A DNA stretch of 46,298 bases from an uncultured Clostridia bacterium. Lineage in GTDB: Bacteria; Bacillota; Clostridia; Christensenellales; UBA1242. The position numbers and the translations under genes were made by a program. The DNA is taken from positions 1 to 46,298 of the forward strand of contig CAOJFR010000006.1 of assembly GCA_948434855.1 (NCBI GenBank), in the 5' to 3' direction. Below are positions 1 to 7,247 of this stretch, piece after piece (position 1 is the first letter of the stretch; every line of letters starts with the position of its first letter). A model generated the notes under the pieces. The model was not told where the DNA came from, ran no database searches, and worked only from the letters and a program-made list of their open reading frames with translations.

Positions 1-210
1 CTTAAGACAAAGTTTACAAACTTTATAAAAACAAAAACTCACACAAAGTGCTATATAACAAGTTGCGATATGACAGCTGAAGTTGAAGAATTAAAACAAT
101 ATATTTTGGAAAATACAGACTTAAAAGAAAAAGACATTAAAACTGGACCAATTGATAAAACTCTTGCTTGCTGTTGTGGTCCAAAAACAGTTGCAATATT
201 CTGTTTATAA
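1..210 (+). CDS. C-terminal fragment of a DegV-family (fatty-acid-binding) protein
   Basis: An open frame enters from the left edge and ends with TAA at 208-210, giving about 69 residues of C-terminus. The tail reads ITSCDMTAEVEELKQYI, then DIKTGPIDKTLACCCGPKTVAIFCL in two parts, which resembles the DegV C-terminal pattern in which a '(H)xGPGTxGxxF' turn closes the lipid-binding lobe. Here the usual glycine/histidine turn is CCCGPKT, with three consecutive cysteines at the turn, which is odd. DegV proteins bind fatty acids and in Firmicutes hand them to the FakA kinase; whether this one does cannot be told from the fragment. The gene is followed at once by an intrinsic terminator. Identification rests on the tail pattern only, so it is moderate. 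Confidence 0.5.
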   Translation, partial: LKTKFTNFIKTKTHTKCYITSCDMTAEVEELKQYILENTDLKEKDIKTGPIDKTLACCCGPKTVAIFCL

Positions 211-242
211 GAAAAAGTGAATATTATTCACTTTTCTTTTTT
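211..242 (+). terminator. Intrinsic terminator of the DegV-like gene
   Basis: Hairpin AAAAGTGAAT / ATTCACTTTT followed by a T-rich run, directly after the stop codon at 208-210. Confidence 0.8.
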
Positions 243-262
243 CATATTATAAAGGAGGAAAT

Positions 263-820
263 ATGGAAATTATAGCAAACATTACTGATGAGATTTTTGG
301 TGAGGTTCCTGCAGAAATGGATAATCCAAAACAAAGTGTCGGGGCAATGGACATTGTTGTGCGTGAAGATGGAAAAATAGCTCTTTTTAATGAAGCGAAT
401 AAGGGAGACTTTAAGCTTCCTGGTGGTGGCATTGAGGGAGATGAAGACCCAGCAAAAGCTTTTATTCGTGAGGTTTATGAAGAAGCAGGTTGTGAAGTTT
501 ATGAGCCAAAGGAAATTGCAATTATTAAAGAAGAGAGAACACATCATAACTTTGTTCAAACGTCTCATGTTTTTGTTGCAAAATTAAAAAAAGATTGCGG
601 AGAACTTCATTTAACCGCAAAAGAAAAGCTTTGGGGCGGAAAAATTTATTGGAAAACTCCAGAAGAAGCCCTTGCTTTGATTGAAGAGAGTTTAACTAAG
701 CTTAAAAATCTAACAAGTGAAAACCTTTATCACTTAAAATTTATGGTTATGAGAGATGCAAAAATTTTGGCTTATGCTATTGAAAAGGACTTATTAAGAG
801 ATATTTCTCCATCTTTATAA
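263..820 (+). CDS. Nudix hydrolase
   Basis: A 185-residue Nudix-fold hydrolase that probably cleaves a nucleoside-diphosphate-linked substrate with Mg2+. The Nudix box is complete and matches Gx5Ex7REUxEExGU: it runs from about G55 to C77 with REVYEEAG at its centre, so catalytic glutamates are present. The preceding LPGGG is the usual substrate-loop entry. The start is set by AAAGGAGG a few bases upstream of ATG. It is a single-gene unit between the DegV terminator and a bidirectional terminator at 883-907. The substrate cannot be read from the sequence; many such solitary clostridial Nudix proteins are annotated as house-cleaning pyrophosphatases. Family call is firm, substrate unknown. Confidence 0.85.
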   Translation: MEIIANITDEIFGEVPAEMDNPKQSVGAMDIVVREDGKIALFNEANKGDFKLPGGGIEGDEDPAKAFIREVYEEAGCEVYEPKEIAIIKEERTHHNFVQTSHVFVAKLKKDCGELHLTAKEKLWGGKIYWKTPEEALALIEESLTKLKNLTSENLYHLKFMVMRDAKILAYAIEKDLLRDISPSL

Positions 821-882
821 TTAAAAAGTATTATAATTAATTAAAAAAAATTTAAAATTATTAAATAAAATTAATATAAAAT

Positions 883-907
883 AAAAAACACCATATTGGT
901 GTTTTTT
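883..907. terminator. Bidirectional intrinsic terminator between convergent genes
   Basis: AAAAAACACCA (883-893) pairs with TGGTGTTTTTT (897-907) around a three-base loop, so it has A and T tracts on both sides. It serves the Nudix gene on the plus strand and the acetyltransferase gene on the minus strand, whose stop codon (906-908) lies inside it. Confidence 0.75.
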
Positions 908-1742
908 ATTTGAACCTTATTTTAAGAAGTGGTCTATCTTTTTCATATTTTAAGAACTTTTCAAATTCTTGTATTGATTTGTTGTCAGGATAAACTATAA
1001 CAGGAGTTAAGTTAGAAAGTGAATCAAACTTTTCAGTTAAAGTTTCGTTATTTTCACTTGCGTTAAAGGCCTCATGATATTCTGTTATAGCAAAAGCGTT
1101 GTCGTTTGGACTGATTTTAATAGGTGAATCTGCAATTCCATGTTTAATTACTTTTGAAGTTGGATTGGTTTTTTTAAGTGGAATTGTTCCTTCAACTTCA
1201 TTGCCTCGTTTCCAATCAGTTTCATAGCCACAAGAAGCAAATAAATATAGATTTTTATCAAAAAATTCTACAGATTCGTTATCTTGACTGAGATTTTCAC
1301 TCTCTAAATTATTATTTTCACTATTTAACAAAGTTTTATTTACTGGACTATTTACAAGAATTTGGTTGTGGGAACCCATAGCTGCAATATTTTCAATATA
1401 TTGCAATGCGAGCTTTCCAATTCCATTATTTTGAGCTTCTTTTGAAATGCTAAGGGACTCAATAACAAGGTCTTTATTTGAGTTTTCATTAATTTTAATT
1501 ATTCCGACAACGGGGAGTGTTGCAAATCCATGAGCATCTTTGCATAGAATATGAATTTGTAGTTGGACACCATCTTTTATGCCTGGGACTCTTGAAAAAA
1601 TTATTATACGAGATTTTTTATCACGAGAAACTAAAAGTGGATCACGCTTAAATTCACTTCTAAAAAAGTCTTCTGTAACCTTGTTAACTCTATTCATTTT
1701 TTGTTTTTCTGATATAATTTGATTAATAGTTTTATTTTCCAT
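906..1742 (-). CDS. GNAT-like acetyltransferase, apparently leaderless mRNA
   Basis: About 278 residues beginning MENKTINQII. The middle contains LSISKEAQNNGIGKLALQY, which has the Q/R-x-x-G-x-G/A acetyl-CoA pyrophosphate-binding motif (motif A) of GNAT enzymes preceded by a beta strand; the C-terminal third is not recognisable and may be a separate domain. A longer frame would start at 1760, but a TTGAAA-17-TATAAT promoter lies across that upstream ATG, and the predicted first transcribed base is the A of the ATG at 1742. No Shine-Dalgarno precedes either ATG. I therefore place the start at 1742 and infer a leaderless message. The substrate (small molecule or protein) is unknown. Confidence 0.55.
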   Translation of the reverse strand: MENKTINQIISEKQKMNRVNKVTEDFFRSEFKRDPLLVSRDKKSRIIIFSRVPGIKDGVQLQIHILCKDAHGFATLPVVGIIKINENSNKDLVIESLSISKEAQNNGIGKLALQYIENIAAMGSHNQILVNSPVNKTLLNSENNNLESENLSQDNESVEFFDKNLYLFASCGYETDWKRGNEVEGTIPLKKTNPTSKVIKHGIADSPIKISPNDNAFAITEYHEAFNASENNETLTEKFDSLSNLTPVIVYPDNKSIQEFEKFLKYEKDRPLLKIRFK

Positions 1743-1748
1743 GAGGGG

Positions 1749-1777
1749 ATTATATAACATTTAATAAAATATTTCAA
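1749..1777 (-). promoter_or_regulatory. Sigma-A type promoter of the acetyltransferase gene
   Basis: On the minus strand TTGAAA (1777-1772), 17-base spacer, TATAAT (1754-1749). Standard spacing puts +1 at about 1742, exactly the ATG. Confidence 0.65.
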
Positions 1778-1815
1778 GGGAGTTTAGACAATTTTAAAAA
1801 TTTAGTGAAAATATG

Positions 1816-1843
1816 TTGATTTTTTTGAGGGTTGTGCTATAAT
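1816..1843 (+). promoter_or_regulatory. Promoter of tRNA-Lys
   Basis: TTGATT (1816-1821), 16-base spacer, TATAAT (1838-1843), with an extended -10 TGC just upstream. +1 near 1850 leaves a 5' leader of about 27 bases before the tRNA. Confidence 0.65.
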
Positions 1844-1876
1844 ATTAATGTTGCTAAAAAAGTAACAACTATATTT

Positions 1877-1952
1877 GGACCATTAGCTCAGTTGGTAGAG
1901 CGCCCGACTCTTAATCGGATTGTCCGGGGTTCGAGCCCCCGATGGTCCACCA
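1877..1952 (+). tRNA. tRNA-Lys (anticodon CTT)
   Basis: A 76-base cloverleaf. Acceptor GGACCAT pairs with ATGGTCC, followed by discriminator A and an encoded CCA. D arm GCTC...GAGC with AGTTGGTA loop, anticodon loop CTCTTAA giving anticodon CTT, and T arm CCGGGG-TTCGAGC-CCCCG-like. The outermost anticodon-stem pair is a C-A mismatch (27:43). It decodes AAG, the minor lysine codon in this AT-rich genome. Flanked by its own promoter and terminator, so it is a monocistronic tRNA gene. Confidence 0.95.
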
Positions 1953-1958
1953 AATTTT

Positions 1959-1984
1959 AAAAGAGGCTTAAGCCTCTTTTTTTT
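1959..1984 (+). terminator. Terminator of tRNA-Lys
   Basis: Perfect palindrome AAGAGGCTTAAGCCTCTT at 1961-1978 followed by a T run. Confidence 0.85.
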
Positions 1985-2026
1985 AATCACTTTTTATACC
2001 ATATTTTTCAAATAATATATTTTTAT

Positions 2027-2055
2027 TTGTTTAAAAATTCATTAAGTATTATAAT
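2027..2055 (+). promoter_or_regulatory. Putative promoter of the flavodiiron protein gene
   Basis: TTGTTT (2027-2032), 17 bases, TATAAT (2050-2055). +1 near 2062 gives a very short leader that begins at the ribosome binding site AGGAGA. Confidence 0.5.
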
Positions 2056-2074
2056 TTTCATATAGGAGAATTTT

Positions 2075-3232
2075 ATGATAAAAATAACTAATGATGTGAA
2101 ATATGTTGGCGTTGATGATTTAGACATAGATTTGTTTGAGGGTCAATATGTTGTGCCAGATGGGGTTTCTTATAATTCTTATGTTTGCATGGATGATAAA
2201 ATTGCCATTTTTGACACTGTTGATAAAAGAAAAACGGAGGAGTGGTTAAAGAATTTAGAGGATATGCTTGCTAATAAAAAACCTGATTATCTAATAATTT
2301 CACATATGGAACCGGATCATTCTGCAAGCATAATTAGTCTTGTTCAAAAATATCCAAAAATTACGCTTGTTGGAAACGATAAAACATTTTCTTTTGTTGA
2401 TAAATTTTTTGGAGAGCTGGAAGTTAAAAAACTATCCGTTAAAGATGGCGACAAACTTTCACTTGGAAGTCATAGTCTAAAATTTTTATTTGCACCAATG
2501 GTTCATTGGCCAGAGGTTATGTTTGTGTATGATGAAACAGATAATATTTTGTTTTCTGCAGATGCTTTTGGAAAATTTGGTGCTTTATCAAAAGATGATG
2601 AATGGGATTGTGAAGCACGCAGATATTATTTTAATATTGTTGGAAAATATGGTGCAATGGTTCAAAGTGTGCTAAAAAAAATTGAGCCACTAAATATAAA
2701 AACAATTTGTCCACTTCATGGGCCAGTGCTTTCAGATGATTTAAGCTATTATATTGAAAAATATAAAACATGGAGCAGTTATGTTCCAGAAGACAAAGGT
2801 ATTATTATTGCTTATGCTTCAATTTATGGTAACACTGAAAAAGCTGTAAAAATTTTAGCTCAAAAACTTGAAGTTTTTGGAGAAAAAGTTGTGGTTTCTG
2901 ATCTTGCCAGAAGCGATATGGCTGAAGTTATTGAAGATGCTTTTAGATATAATAGACTGGTTCTTGCATCAGTTACTTTAGATGGTGGTTTAATGCCAGT
3001 GGTTGAAACATTCATAAACAAGCTTAAAGCTAAAAATTATCAAAAACGAACAGTTGCTTTTATTGAAAATGGAACTTGGGCACCTGTTTCTGCAAGGCTT
3101 ATGAAAGCACAGTTTGAAACGATGAAAGACATTAAATTTATAGAAAATAACTGCACAATTCAATCAGTTGTAAATAATGAGGTTGAAAATAAATTAGAAA
3201 TCCTTGCACAAGAACTTAATAAAAGTTTCTAA
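2075..3232 (+). CDS. fprA: Flavodiiron protein (FprA-type A-type flavoprotein, O2/NO reductase)
   Basis: A 385-residue, two-domain protein. The N-terminal metallo-beta-lactamase domain carries the full diiron ligand set: H77, E79, D81, H82 in HMEPDH, then H144, D163 and H215. The C-terminal flavodoxin domain begins at about residue 243 with the FMN phosphate loop (ASIYGNTEKA). No rubredoxin or other extra domain follows, so this is a class A enzyme. Known members reduce O2 to water and/or NO to N2O using reduced rubredoxin or similar donors, which protects anaerobes. The donor is not in this window. The gene stands alone with its own promoter and terminator. The family call is secure; preference for O2 or NO cannot be read here. 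Confidence 0.93.
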   Translation: MIKITNDVKYVGVDDLDIDLFEGQYVVPDGVSYNSYVCMDDKIAIFDTVDKRKTEEWLKNLEDMLANKKPDYLIISHMEPDHSASIISLVQKYPKITLVGNDKTFSFVDKFFGELEVKKLSVKDGDKLSLGSHSLKFLFAPMVHWPEVMFVYDETDNILFSADAFGKFGALSKDDEWDCEARRYYFNIVGKYGAMVQSVLKKIEPLNIKTICPLHGPVLSDDLSYYIEKYKTWSSYVPEDKGIIIAYASIYGNTEKAVKILAQKLEVFGEKVVVSDLARSDMAEVIEDAFRYNRLVLASVTLDGGLMPVVETFINKLKAKNYQKRTVAFIENGTWAPVSARLMKAQFETMKDIKFIENNCTIQSVVNNEVENKLEILAQELNKSF

Positions 3233-3245
3233 AAAACGCAAATTT
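3231..3245 (+). repeat. Copy 1 of the 15-base post-stop motif
   Basis: AAAAAACGCAAATTT, starting within the TAA stop of the flavodiiron gene. It matches the AAAAAACGCAAAATT motif found at 11403, 18477, 40203 and, inverted, 38378. Confidence 0.5.
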
Positions 3246-3269
3246 AAAGAATTTTTGATATAAAAATAT

Positions 3270-3299
3270 AAAAAATAGTCAGCTTTGGCTATTTTTTTG
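3270..3299 (+). terminator. Terminator of the flavodiiron protein gene
   Basis: AAAATAGTC - agcttt - GGCTATTTTTTT hairpin (one T-G pair) with T run. Confidence 0.75.
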
Positions 3300-3387
3300 T
3301 GAAAAGATAAGGTGAAGTGTTAATTATATTTTGATTTAAGCATTACTTTTTATGAAAAATAAATTTTTAGTAATTGCTTTTTAATTG

Positions 3388-3416
3388 TTGAGAAAATAAG
3401 CAAATAATGATATAAT
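3388..3416 (+). promoter_or_regulatory. Promoter of metG
   Basis: TTGAGA (3388-3393), 17 bases, TATAAT (3411-3416). +1 near 3423 excludes the upstream in-frame ATG at 3422 and supports the ATG at 3455. No T-box leader fits in the remaining 30 bases. Confidence 0.65.
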
Positions 3417-3454
3417 AAAAGATGTTTAGGGGTATTGCCTCAAAGGAGATTATT

Positions 3455-5044
3455 ATGGCTGAAAAATTTTATATTACAACACCAATATATTATCCAAGCA
3501 GAAAGTTTACTCTTGGAAATTGCTACACAACTGTAATTTGTGATGCGGTTTCAAGATTTAATAAACTTCTTGGCAAGGAAGTTTTCTTTATGACTGGCAC
3601 AGATGAGCATGGTCAAAAAATTGCACAAGCAGCAAAGAGTGCAGGCAAGAGCGAAATGGAATATCTTAATGAAATGATTGCCGATGCAAAAGAGCTTTGG
3701 AAACTGCTTAAAATAGATTATGATAAGTTTATTAGAACTACTGATGATTATCACGTTAAGTCTGTTCAGAAAATTTTTAAAGAGCTTTATGATAAGGGCT
3801 ATATTTACAAGTCTGCATACAAGGGAAAATATTGTGTGCCATGTGAGTCTTTCTGGACGGAATCTCAGCTTATTGATGGAAAATGCCCAGATTGCCACAG
3901 AGATGTAATAGAGCAAGAAGAAGAGGCATATTTCTTTAAACTTTCAGCATTTGGAGATAAACTTTTAGAATTATATAAATCTAACCCAGACTTTTTAAAA
4001 CCAAATTCACGTGTAAATGAAATGGTTACAAATTTCATTAAACCAGGTCTTGAAGATTTGTGTGTTACAAGAACCAGTGTTGAATGGGGAGTTCCTGTAG
4101 ATTTTGATCCAAAACACACAATTTATGTTTGGATTGATGCACTCACAAACTATATAACAGGGCTTGGCTATGGAACAGAAGATGATAGCAATTTCAAAAA
4201 GTTTTGGCCTGCAGATGTTCATATAATTGGAAAGGAGATTGTGCGTTTCCATGCAATTATTTGGCCTGCAATTTTGATGGCATTAGATATTCCACTTCCA
4301 AAGCGTGTGTTTGGACATGGTTGGTTATTGTTTGGTGGCGACAAACTTTCAAAGTCAAAAAGTGTTGCTTCTGCAGAATGCGTTGACCCAAGAATTCTTG
4401 CACCAAGATATACTTCTGATGCTGTTCGTTATATATTGCTTCGTGAAATTCCATTTGGTTCAGATGGTAACTATTCAACAGAGTTATTTTTAAATTTAAT
4501 TAATAGCGACCTTGCAAATAATTATGGAAACCTTGTTTCAAGAACCCTTTCAATGCTTAAAAAATATAATGCAAGTATTGTCCCAGAAGTGGTTTTAGAA
4601 ACAGAAGAAGAAATTGATAAAGAATTAAAACAAACCATAGCAAATTGCACCGAAGAAACAAAAAATTACATAGAATCAAACTTTGATGTTTCAAAAGCAC
4701 TTGGCAGTGTGTTTGCAATTTTTTCAAAAGCAAATAAATATATTGAAGTGACTGAGCCATATCGCTTGGCAAAAGACGACTCTAAAAAAGAAAGGCTTAA
4801 CACTGTTTTAAGAAATTTGTTAGAGAGTATTAGAATAGGTACAATTTTGCTTTCAGCATTTTTACCAGATGTTTCTAAAAAGGTTTTGGAAGCTCTTCAT
4901 ATAAATGATTTTAAATATGAAGATGTGAAAACAATTTATGGTCTTAAGACTGGTGACATTGTTGATGAACTTGGAATTTTATTCCCAAGACTTGATGTTG
5001 CAAAAGAACTTGAAGAGCTTGCAAAAATTGAAGACAACAAATAA
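3455..5044 (+). CDS. metG: Methionyl-tRNA synthetase (short form)
   Basis: Charges tRNA-Met with methionine for initiation and elongation. The 529-residue protein has the class Ia Rossmann fold, a four-cysteine zinc knuckle (CVPC then CPDC), the MetRS-typical VWIDALTNY segment, and KLSKS in place of KMSKS. The C-terminal EMAPII-like tRNA-binding domain is absent. Most unusual, the HIGH signature reads TLGN: the segment is PIYYPSRKFTLGNCYTT where relatives have LHIGHAYTT. TLGN resembles the TIGN/HLGN of other class I synthetases, so it may still bind ATP. The start at 3455 follows AAAGGAG and lies downstream of the promoter. The gene ends in its own terminator. Confidence 0.95.
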   Translation: MAEKFYITTPIYYPSRKFTLGNCYTTVICDAVSRFNKLLGKEVFFMTGTDEHGQKIAQAAKSAGKSEMEYLNEMIADAKELWKLLKIDYDKFIRTTDDYHVKSVQKIFKELYDKGYIYKSAYKGKYCVPCESFWTESQLIDGKCPDCHRDVIEQEEEAYFFKLSAFGDKLLELYKSNPDFLKPNSRVNEMVTNFIKPGLEDLCVTRTSVEWGVPVDFDPKHTIYVWIDALTNYITGLGYGTEDDSNFKKFWPADVHIIGKEIVRFHAIIWPAILMALDIPLPKRVFGHGWLLFGGDKLSKSKSVASAECVDPRILAPRYTSDAVRYILLREIPFGSDGNYSTELFLNLINSDLANNYGNLVSRTLSMLKKYNASIVPEVVLETEEEIDKELKQTIANCTEETKNYIESNFDVSKALGSVFAIFSKANKYIEVTEPYRLAKDDSKKERLNTVLRNLLESIRIGTILLSAFLPDVSKKVLEALHINDFKYEDVKTIYGLKTGDIVDELGILFPRLDVAKELEELAKIEDNK

Positions 5045-5046
5045 TA

Positions 5047-5078
5047 AAATGACACCTAATTTTTGGTGTCATTTTTTG
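5047..5078 (+). terminator. Terminator of metG
   Basis: AATGACACC (5048-5056) pairs with GGTGTCATT (5065-5073), followed by T tract. Confidence 0.85.
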
Positions 5079-5117
5079 TTCAAAAAAATTTTTCTTATCA
5101 TATTATATAGAAAGGTG

Positions 5118-6194
5118 GTGAGGAAAATTAGCAAGTTAGAAATATATGTTAATGAGATAAAAAATAACATAAATTTGGTTAAGCGTTGTCTTAATAAAAA
5201 TGAAAAATATTGTTTTGTTGCAAAAGCAAATTGTTATGGTCTGGGCATAAAATTGTGTGAGTATGTTGAAGATGAAGTTGACTGTTTTGCAGTGTCTTCA
5301 GCAAATGAGTTTTTAGAATTAAAAAAGATTGTAAAGAAAGATATTATTATTTTATACCCAATTTATGAAAACATAACTAATTGCATAAAAGAAAATGCAA
5401 TTTTAACTGTGTCAAATAAAGAATGTTTAAAAAAACTTATTAGTAAAGTTTCTAAACAAAAGGCTATCTGCAGAATATTTTTAGCAATAAACACAGGCAT
5501 GAACAGGTTTGGTTTTTCATCGTTAAGAGAATTTAGTGAATCTATTGAAATTATTAAAAAAACGCAAAACATAGAAATTTTAGGTGTATTTTCACACTAT
5601 TATAGTGGAAATCAAGAAAATTGTGTTAATTTGCAAAATAAAATATTTAATAAATTTCAAAGATATATTGCTTCAAAAATATCTAATAGTTTAGTTTGTC
5701 ACATTGCGGCAAGTGATGCTTCAATTAATTTTAATTATGAAAAGGATAAAAATAATTCTCTTGTCCGCATTGGCATGGGAAATTATTCTGATAAATATTT
5801 TGGAACAATAAAGCTTAAAAGCAAGGTTATTGAAATTCAAAAACTAAGAGCAGGCGATAGTGCTGGATATGGGAAAATTTTTACCGCAAGCTCAGCTTGC
5901 ACACTTGCTGTTGTTGCTATTGGATATGGTGATGGAATTTTTAGAAACATAGTAAAAAAAGGTTATGTTTTAATAAACGATTATTATTGCAAAATTGTGG
6001 CGGTTTGCATGGATGCAATTTTAGTTGATGTTACATTTGCTGATGCTAAAATTGGCAGTGAAGTTTTACTTATTGGAAGGCAAAAGAAAAATCAAATTTT
6101 TATTTGTGATATTGCATCATGGTGTGATACAATTGATTATGAAATAATAGTTAGATTATCAGACAGAATTGAGAGAAAATTTATTGAGGAATAA
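5118..6194 (+). CDS. alr: Alanine racemase, start codon uncertain (GTG 5118 or ATT 5127)
   Basis: Interconverts L- and D-alanine with PLP to supply peptidoglycan precursors. The PLP lysine lies in VAKANCYGLG (K36 from the GTG), MNRFGF matches the family's GMxRxGF, RIGMGNYSDKY is the phosphate-binding region, the catalytic tyrosine is in AIGYGDG, and VCMDAILVDVT is the conserved C-terminal beta-domain strand. About 358 residues. No ATG fits the N-terminus: the sequence before it is AAAGGTGGTGA (5111-5121), one mismatch from a full-length Shine-Dalgarno, which would place initiation at ATT 5127. The GTG codons at 5115 and 5118 lie within that Shine-Dalgarno. The longer upstream frame crosses the metG terminator. 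It is followed two bases later by rsmD. Confidence 0.85.
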   Translation: MRKISKLEIYVNEIKNNINLVKRCLNKNEKYCFVAKANCYGLGIKLCEYVEDEVDCFAVSSANEFLELKKIVKKDIIILYPIYENITNCIKENAILTVSNKECLKKLISKVSKQKAICRIFLAINTGMNRFGFSSLREFSESIEIIKKTQNIEILGVFSHYYSGNQENCVNLQNKIFNKFQRYIASKISNSLVCHIAASDASINFNYEKDKNNSLVRIGMGNYSDKYFGTIKLKSKVIEIQKLRAGDSAGYGKIFTASSACTLAVVAIGYGDGIFRNIVKKGYVLINDYYCKIVAVCMDAILVDVTFADAKIGSEVLLIGRQKKNQIFICDIASWCDTIDYEIIVRLSDRIERKFIEE

Positions 6195-6196
6195 TT

Positions 6197-6751
6197 ATGC
6201 AAATTATTACGGGTAAGTATAGGGCAAGAAAATTGGTTGCAGTTGAAGGTGATTCAACCAGACCAACTCTTGCAAGAGTTAAAGAATCTATTTTTAATTT
6301 AATTCAGGGCAAAGTTCAGGGAAGCAAAGTCTTAGATTTGTTTGCTGGAAGCGGTGCTTTTGGTGCTGAGTGCATAAGCAGATCTGCCGAGGAAGTGTGT
6401 TTTGTTGATCAAGAACAAAAAGCAATAAATGCAATAAAAACAAATACAAAAAAAATGTCAGAAAATTTTAGAATTATTAAGTCAGACTATCTTTCGGCAT
6501 TGTCTAAGCTTTCAAGTGAAAACAAAACTTTTGATATTATTTATCTTGACCCACCATATAAAAGCGATTTTGCAATTACAGCCTTACAAAAAATATATGA
6601 GTTAAAATTGTTAAATGATGAAGGAATAATTGTTGTTGAACATGAAAGTGAAAATGACTTGCTAAAATTGCCAAGCTATTATATAATAGAAAAAACAAGA
6701 AAATATGGCATAGCTTATGTTGATATTTTACGTATGAAAGAGGAAAAATAA
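6197..6751 (+). CDS. rsmD: 16S rRNA (guanine966-N2)-methyltransferase RsmD
   Basis: A 184-residue SAM-dependent methyltransferase that modifies G966 of 16S rRNA in the 30S head. The N-terminus MQIITGKYRARKL and TRPTLARVKESIFN are RsmD signatures. SAM-binding motif LDLFAGSGAFG is at 46-56 and the N-methylating DPPY is at 118-121. It starts two bases after the alr stop and is followed after one base by the coiled-coil gene, so the three are probably cotranscribed. In most clostridia coaD follows rsmD; here it is missing. Confidence 0.93.
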   Translation: MQIITGKYRARKLVAVEGDSTRPTLARVKESIFNLIQGKVQGSKVLDLFAGSGAFGAECISRSAEEVCFVDQEQKAINAIKTNTKKMSENFRIIKSDYLSALSKLSSENKTFDIIYLDPPYKSDFAITALQKIYELKLLNDEGIIVVEHESENDLLKLPSYYIIEKTRKYGIAYVDILRMKEEK

Positions 6752-6752
6752 A

Positions 6753-7247
6753 ATGGACATTGTTCAAATTATTGATGAATTAGAGCAAGAATTTATTGGT
6801 TCAAAAAATTTTTTATGGAGCAAAAAATCACTTATCAATATGGATAAGTTTGCTTCACTCCTTGCTGACCTTAAGGCTAACTTGCCTGAGGCAGTGCAAG
6901 AAGCTAGTTATGTCCTTTCAAAAAAAGAACAAATTTTAAATAATGCAAAAGCTGAAGCACGAAAAACCATTGCAGAGGCAGAGTTTAGGGCAGAGCAACT
7001 TGTTAGTTCTTCTGAAATCTTTAAAAAAAGTGAAAAAGAAGCAGCGGAACTTATGGAAAGCACTAATCGCAAGTGTGCAGAACTTTATAATGTAACAAAA
7101 TCAAACATAGACAAGATGTTAAAGTCGGTTGATTCATATCTTGAGCAGAACTTACAAATTGTTAGGCAAAATCGCTCTGAACTTGAAATTGCTATAAATA
7201 AAATTCAAAATGAGACTTTTATTTCATCAGATGATGATAAAAGATAA
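6753..7247 (+). CDS. Coiled-coil protein conserved next to rsmD/ylbJ in clostridia
   Basis: 164 residues, mostly a long amphipathic helix from about 50 to 150 rich in Ala, Glu and Lys (for example ILNNAKAEARKTIAEAEFRAEQL). The composition resembles the stalk of ATP-synthase b subunits and DivIVA-like proteins, but it has no membrane segment. Proteins of this kind, often labelled 'ATPase' in databases, occupy this slot in Clostridia; that is recall, not a search. Function unknown. It starts one base after rsmD. Its last 21 bases overlap the 3' end of ylbJ on the opposite strand, so the two genes converge with no spacer. Confidence 0.7.
   Translation: MDIVQIIDELEQEFIGSKNFLWSKKSLINMDKFASLLADLKANLPEAVQEASYVLSKKEQILNNAKAEARKTIAEAEFRAEQLVSSSEIFKKSEKEAAELMESTNRKCAELYNVTKSNIDKMLKSVDSYLEQNLQIVRQNRSELEIAINKIQNETFISSDDDKR

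Noticed and set aside
3420..3460. T-box riboswitch upstream of metG
   Set aside because: The predicted transcript begins about 30 bases before the start codon and contains no AGGGTGG-type T-box or antiterminator.
4938..5117. Long N-terminal extension of alanine racemase starting within metG
   Set aside because: It would cross the metG terminator hairpin and encodes nothing conserved.
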